A stretch of DNA of 64,000 nt from contig JALJCO010003053.1 in NCBI GenBank assembly GCA_023101725.1, forward strand, positions 186,001 through 250,000, read 5' to 3'. Below the pieces are notes generated by a model. It was not told the origin of the DNA, made no database searches, and saw nothing but the letters and a program-made list of their open reading frames with translations. Source of the DNA: Atherinomorus stipes (Eukaryota; Chordata; Actinopteri; Atheriniformes; Atherinidae). Shown here in pieces: positions 60,475-64,000 of this stretch (the stretch's first letter is position 1; each line of letters opens with the position of its first letter). A program made the position numbers and the translations under genes.

Positions 60475-61740
60475 ATTCTGTGTTTTACATTTTCTGCATT
60501 TACCTGCTGCTGGAAGACTACTCAAGAGGTCAGTTTGGAGCTTGTTTTTAGTGATCCTGTAATATGCATCGTTGCAAAAACACATCCCTTTCATTTATCT
60601 CTCTCATCATGTATTTGAGCTTTGGAAAGACAGTTCAATGACCATTTTACAATGGGGACAAGGTTATTTCACACAATGGACAAAAATACCTAGTTTTTTA
60701 AACAAATGCTGTGGCATTTCATGAGTATTCACTTTAAAGGTGTCATAACCTGCTGTTTTACATACACAATCCTTCTTAAATGATCTTCAAAAGAATTTTT
60801 AATTCTAGCTGGGTGGGCCGAAAATTTAATGAGCTCATTTTAACCTCTTTTTGTCCCCAACTATTGTTTCTCGCAAGAATACGTACGAGAGTTAGACCTG
60901 TCTGTAAGCGCGTTTTCGAGGCAAACGTCAAAGCCAAAACAAAGTTTTATCAGGACAGAGCAGGTGAAGGAAAATGATGTCCCAACAGAGAAAAACGTGA
61001 TAAAAACCTAACGGTGCGGTTGATAGAGAGGATCTGCGGAGTAAAAGGACTGGACTCTACATTAGCAGCTTGTCCGCTCGTCAACCACCGTTTACTGGTC
61101 TCTTACACAAAAGATAATAAGTTACACAAGCAGCAACACTTACCGACTGCACATCCTCACTGATAAATTATAATCCACTGGTGTGTGGTAAAGCTGTCCC
61201 TCCTGTTAAAGCATCGAAAACTGCTGAATTTCTGCCGAGGCAACTCAGCACGGCTATCTCCCCCCTCCTCCTCGTCGGAGTTACCTGCCACGGTCTACTC
61301 TGTGGCAGGTAATCAGCTGCCTTCAGGTGGTGCTAAAGATGCTAGCTTAGCAGCTCGCTCACAGCCTATCTAGTTCACAGCATAACAGCTGATCATAACG
61401 ACTCCACGGCAGGTAATCAGCTGCTTTTAGGTGGCGCTAAAGAGGCTAGCTTAGCAGCTAGCAGCCTCTCTAGTTCACGTCATTCGGAGAAAGAAATCCA
61501 AACCGCGTACTGTGGAGGGCGCGTGCTTGTGGCCAATTCTGGTGAGAAGAGAGAGCCCGCACTCAAAGACGAAGTTACTTTCACTTCCCGGAGTTTCTGG
61601 CACGTTATAACTGAGGTCCTGCTCCAATACACATGTTTTAACGTGAAAAAGTGGGATTTCCACCAGCCTAACTGTGCCCAACATACTACTGCCACACAGA
61701 AATCGCATTTGGCAACCCGCTTGTAGATGTAAACATAAAG
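60475..61740. repeat. Unclassified repeat-like segment, possibly a decayed DNA transposon
   Basis: From about 60730 the sequence changes texture and becomes CpG-richer, with CTAGC-type words and no long ORF. It resembles non-autonomous DNA transposons of fish genomes, but I could not find terminal inverted repeats, so the class is open. Confidence 0.3.
61304..61479. repeat. Imperfect tandem pair of about 75 bp with an adjoining hairpin
   Basis: 61304-61380 and 61408-61479 share GGCAGGTAATCAGCTGC, AGGTGG(T/C)GCTAAAGA, GCTAGCTTAGCAGCT and CTAGTTCAC in order. Immediately before, TTACCTGCCAC at 61281-61291 pairs with GTGGCAGGTAA at 61302-61312, an 11-bp perfect stem. Confidence 0.85.
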
Positions 61741-61925
61741 CCATTGTCAAACACGTTAACATTTATTTCGTAATTATTTTCGAGGTAAATATAATCTTTT
61801 TTAAGGAAATGTTGTACTTTCATTCTGCCCCCCCCCCCCCCCCCCCCCCCCCATGACCCATGGAGGTATTATTTTAAGAAAATATCTAGCTTTTAATAAA
61901 AATGTTCCATATTCAACCATTAATG
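61741..61925. repeat. Dispersed repeat, copy A, with a 25-base poly-C run
   Basis: Matches 660-768 and about 1210-1227. Shared words are TTTTTAAGGAAAT, TTCATTCTGC, a C-rich block, TGGAGG and ATGTTCCATATTCAACCA. The C-rich block has become 25 consecutive C (61828-61852). Confidence 0.55.
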
Positions 61926-61929
61926 TATT

Positions 61930-63510
61930 TGGATCTAAAATTGTGGCTGGTGGGTGCTTACAGAAATGTGGCTGTAACATTAAACATGCAGCTATTTTAC
62001 ACATAATAATTCCTGTCAAATTACAGTCGTAAAGTAATACTATGTGATCCACTGGTTTCCACAATGGATGCTTGTACTGTAACCTGTTAAATCTCAGCAG
62101 TGAATTCTGCCTATTCAAGTCAACAGTTTTCGACTAGCTCTCTGTTACAATCCAAAGTTGTATGTTGTCAAGCATTTCCAAAGTATTACTGTGTGAAATT
62201 GTTTAAATCCATTATTGCTGGCATGCAGTTAAACCTTCATTCATAAATGAGGAATTTAGATAAACCCATTATTTGCTGACATGTTGGATTTTAACAGCGT
62301 TGGCATCATCAGCAGAACAGAGTGAAACTCTGCAGACAAATGTACAGTGGCATGCAGAACTGAACAGCTGAATCAGTAAAAGAAAACTTGTTTCCAAAAG
62401 ACAGAAAGTGAAACCGTTACTTCACATTTTCAAACGGTCTTTTTTTCCATCTTTTACAGTTTAGAAATATAAAAGAAACATAAGTGCCACAGGCAGAAGT
62501 TTAGACCTTGCTTAGTGAACACTTTTTGTAGCAGTTAATTATCTTTCTATATTTGTTTGGAGGGATCTCACTCTTTCTTACTGCCAGTCTTGTTCTGTTG
62601 ACTTTACTTATTCCAAGTAGACACTATTCTTTGAGATGTATCCTCAGATATTATTTTTTTAAGTTTAGTTCAGGCAACTGTGCAGACCATGACAAAGCAT
62701 GCTGGAAGTGCACAGAACTGGTTTAAATGGAAGACAAGCTAAAAAGATCTGCTATCTATTCTGCAGTCATATTTGAAGGGGTAGTTTTGGGGTCCAATTC
62801 AAACACACCTAAGGGCCATCAGCATCTATTGTTTTGTACCATTTTTTAGCCCATTATTATCTACTGTAAGATCTATTTGTAGAATGTTATTTCAAGTAGT
62901 TTTCACTCAGCCCGACTCAAACAGTCTGTTTGAATGTCCACAAAAATAATACAAGAGTAAAGACCACCAGATGGTCTAAAATTGCAATTAATTTTCACAA
63001 AATTTCTTTGCAGCTGTTTGCCTCCAGAAAAATAAGATCTTGGTTCACTTGATCTATAGCTGTGGATATTTGTGGTTTCTCTGACAGATTGCCAGGTATT
63101 TATGTTTTTGATGTGTCAAGCAAATGCTGTTTCAAATAGGCTGAAAGATTTCTCCAGTTATTGAAGCCAGCCCTACAGTAACTGCGCATGTTTTCCAAGG
63201 AGGCTATAACAACTGCGCACAATCATTCTTTTTTCATTGTAGATGAGCCTGGATCTGTTCAAATTTGTCTCCATTCTTGATTTGCATAATAGTCCCTGCC
63301 TGTTCTCTTTGTTTTTATTTTCTGTCATTGACTTGAACTGTTGAATAGTGCTCTGAGTTATGATGGAGTATGAATAAGGCAGCTCCCTGCAGTAGGCTGA
63401 CTGTATTTTTAGAGGACCTTGGAAGCTTGAGCCCTGAGTAAATGCCTACCTTTACCTAATTGTAAAGCACAACTTTGCATACTTGTGTAGAGAGGGCTTT
63501 TGATTTTCCT
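61930..63510. other. Intergenic, nothing recognisable
   Basis: AT-rich sequence with no exon, RNA gene or clear repeat that I can support. Confidence 0.45.
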
Positions 63511-63514
63511 TTTT

Positions 63515-64000
63515 AACAATAAAATCAAATCGAATAAAATCAAGTCTATCAGCCCTTTACAGTCACCAATAGATACACAAAGTGCTTTACAGCAGGGGCA
63601 ATGGACAAAGAGATAACGAAACAAACATATCATAAAATGAAGAATTAAAGAAATGGAAAATAAAAAACAAGTAGTTAAAAGCTATTTCAAAAACTCAGAA
63701 AATTCAGAACAGGCAACTCAGCGCAGAGTGTACATGAAAGTAATAGGAATTAAGCTAGCTAGAACTAAAAGCCAGACAAAAACGGTAGGTCTTTAACTTA
63801 GATTTAAAATGGCCTGGTAAGTAGTAGTAAGACGGATGTCAAGAGGCAATGAGTGGTCGCCCCATTGTTTCAGCTTAGTCCTTAAGGGAATTCCAAAAGA
63901 ACTTGGCCAGTGGAACGAAGGGCCCTGCTGGGGTCCCGGAGGATTAGCAGATCACTGAGGGCGCATTCAGAGAGCACAATCCGCGAGTCTCAGTTCATTT
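63515..64000 (-). mobile_element. 3' end of a second LINE, minus strand, running off the window
   Basis: Read on the minus strand, the complement of about 63880-63906 gives FFWNSL. The complement of about 63784-63807 gives FKSKLKTY, followed by AF. This is the usual C-terminal wording of LINE reverse transcriptases (LWNSLP, then FK-x-LKTYLF). It continues to a 3' UTR with AAAGCACTTTGTG and ends in a short GATTTTATTC-type tail. Stops interrupt the frame, so this is a decayed fragment. More of the element should lie right of the window. Confidence 0.6.

Overview
This is a window of vertebrate nuclear DNA, most likely from a ray-finned (teleost) fish. It has short exons with GT-AG introns, many microsatellites, and fish-style transposons: a CR1/L2-type LINE with a (TTGAA)n tail and AT-rich MITEs. 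The ORFs of the host genes are exon fragments, so I assembled gene models by matching splice sites and reading phase by eye.

Layout. (1) 1-1427: repeat-rich flank, including a MITE and a copy of sequence that also occurs at the 3' end of pkm. (2) 1428-5606, plus strand: dhdh (dimeric dihydrodiol dehydrogenase), 7 coding exons, 337 codons plus stop, apparently intact. (3) 7504-16961, minus strand: pkm (muscle-type pyruvate kinase), 11 coding exons including the mutually exclusive M1-like and M2-like pair. A non-coding first exon probably lies near 22.13-22.25 kb. (4) 22.3-25.5 kb: intergenic space between the divergent pkm and parp6 promoters. (5) 27273-42560, plus strand: parp6 (mono-ADP-ribosyltransferase), 22 exons carrying coding bases, 637 codons plus stop, with a non-coding first exon ending at 25784 and a 2-kb 3' UTR. 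(6) 44.7-55.7 kb: about 11 kb with no supportable gene. It holds several islands that look like conserved non-coding or regulatory DNA. (7) 55.7-60.5 kb, plus strand: a nearly full-length CR1/L2-group LINE. ORF1 encodes an SGNH/GDSL hydrolase-like protein and ORF2 an APE endonuclease plus reverse transcriptase. (8) 60.5-64 kb: degenerate repeats, a 25-base poly-C tract, and the 3' end of a second LINE on the minus strand that runs off the window.

Function. The host genes are independent metabolic and signalling genes, not an operon: DHDH oxidises trans-dihydrodiols, PKM makes pyruvate and ATP, and PARP6 modifies proteins. PKM next to PARP6 matches the arrangement known from human 15q23, which supports orthology. 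The points most worth following up are four: the conserved 167-nt exon pair in pkm with a long pyrimidine tract before the M1-like exon; the direct repeats flanking dhdh, which suggest tandem duplication; the LINE whose two ORFs share one frame and are separated by a single TGA-C stop; and the putative regulatory islands downstream of parp6.
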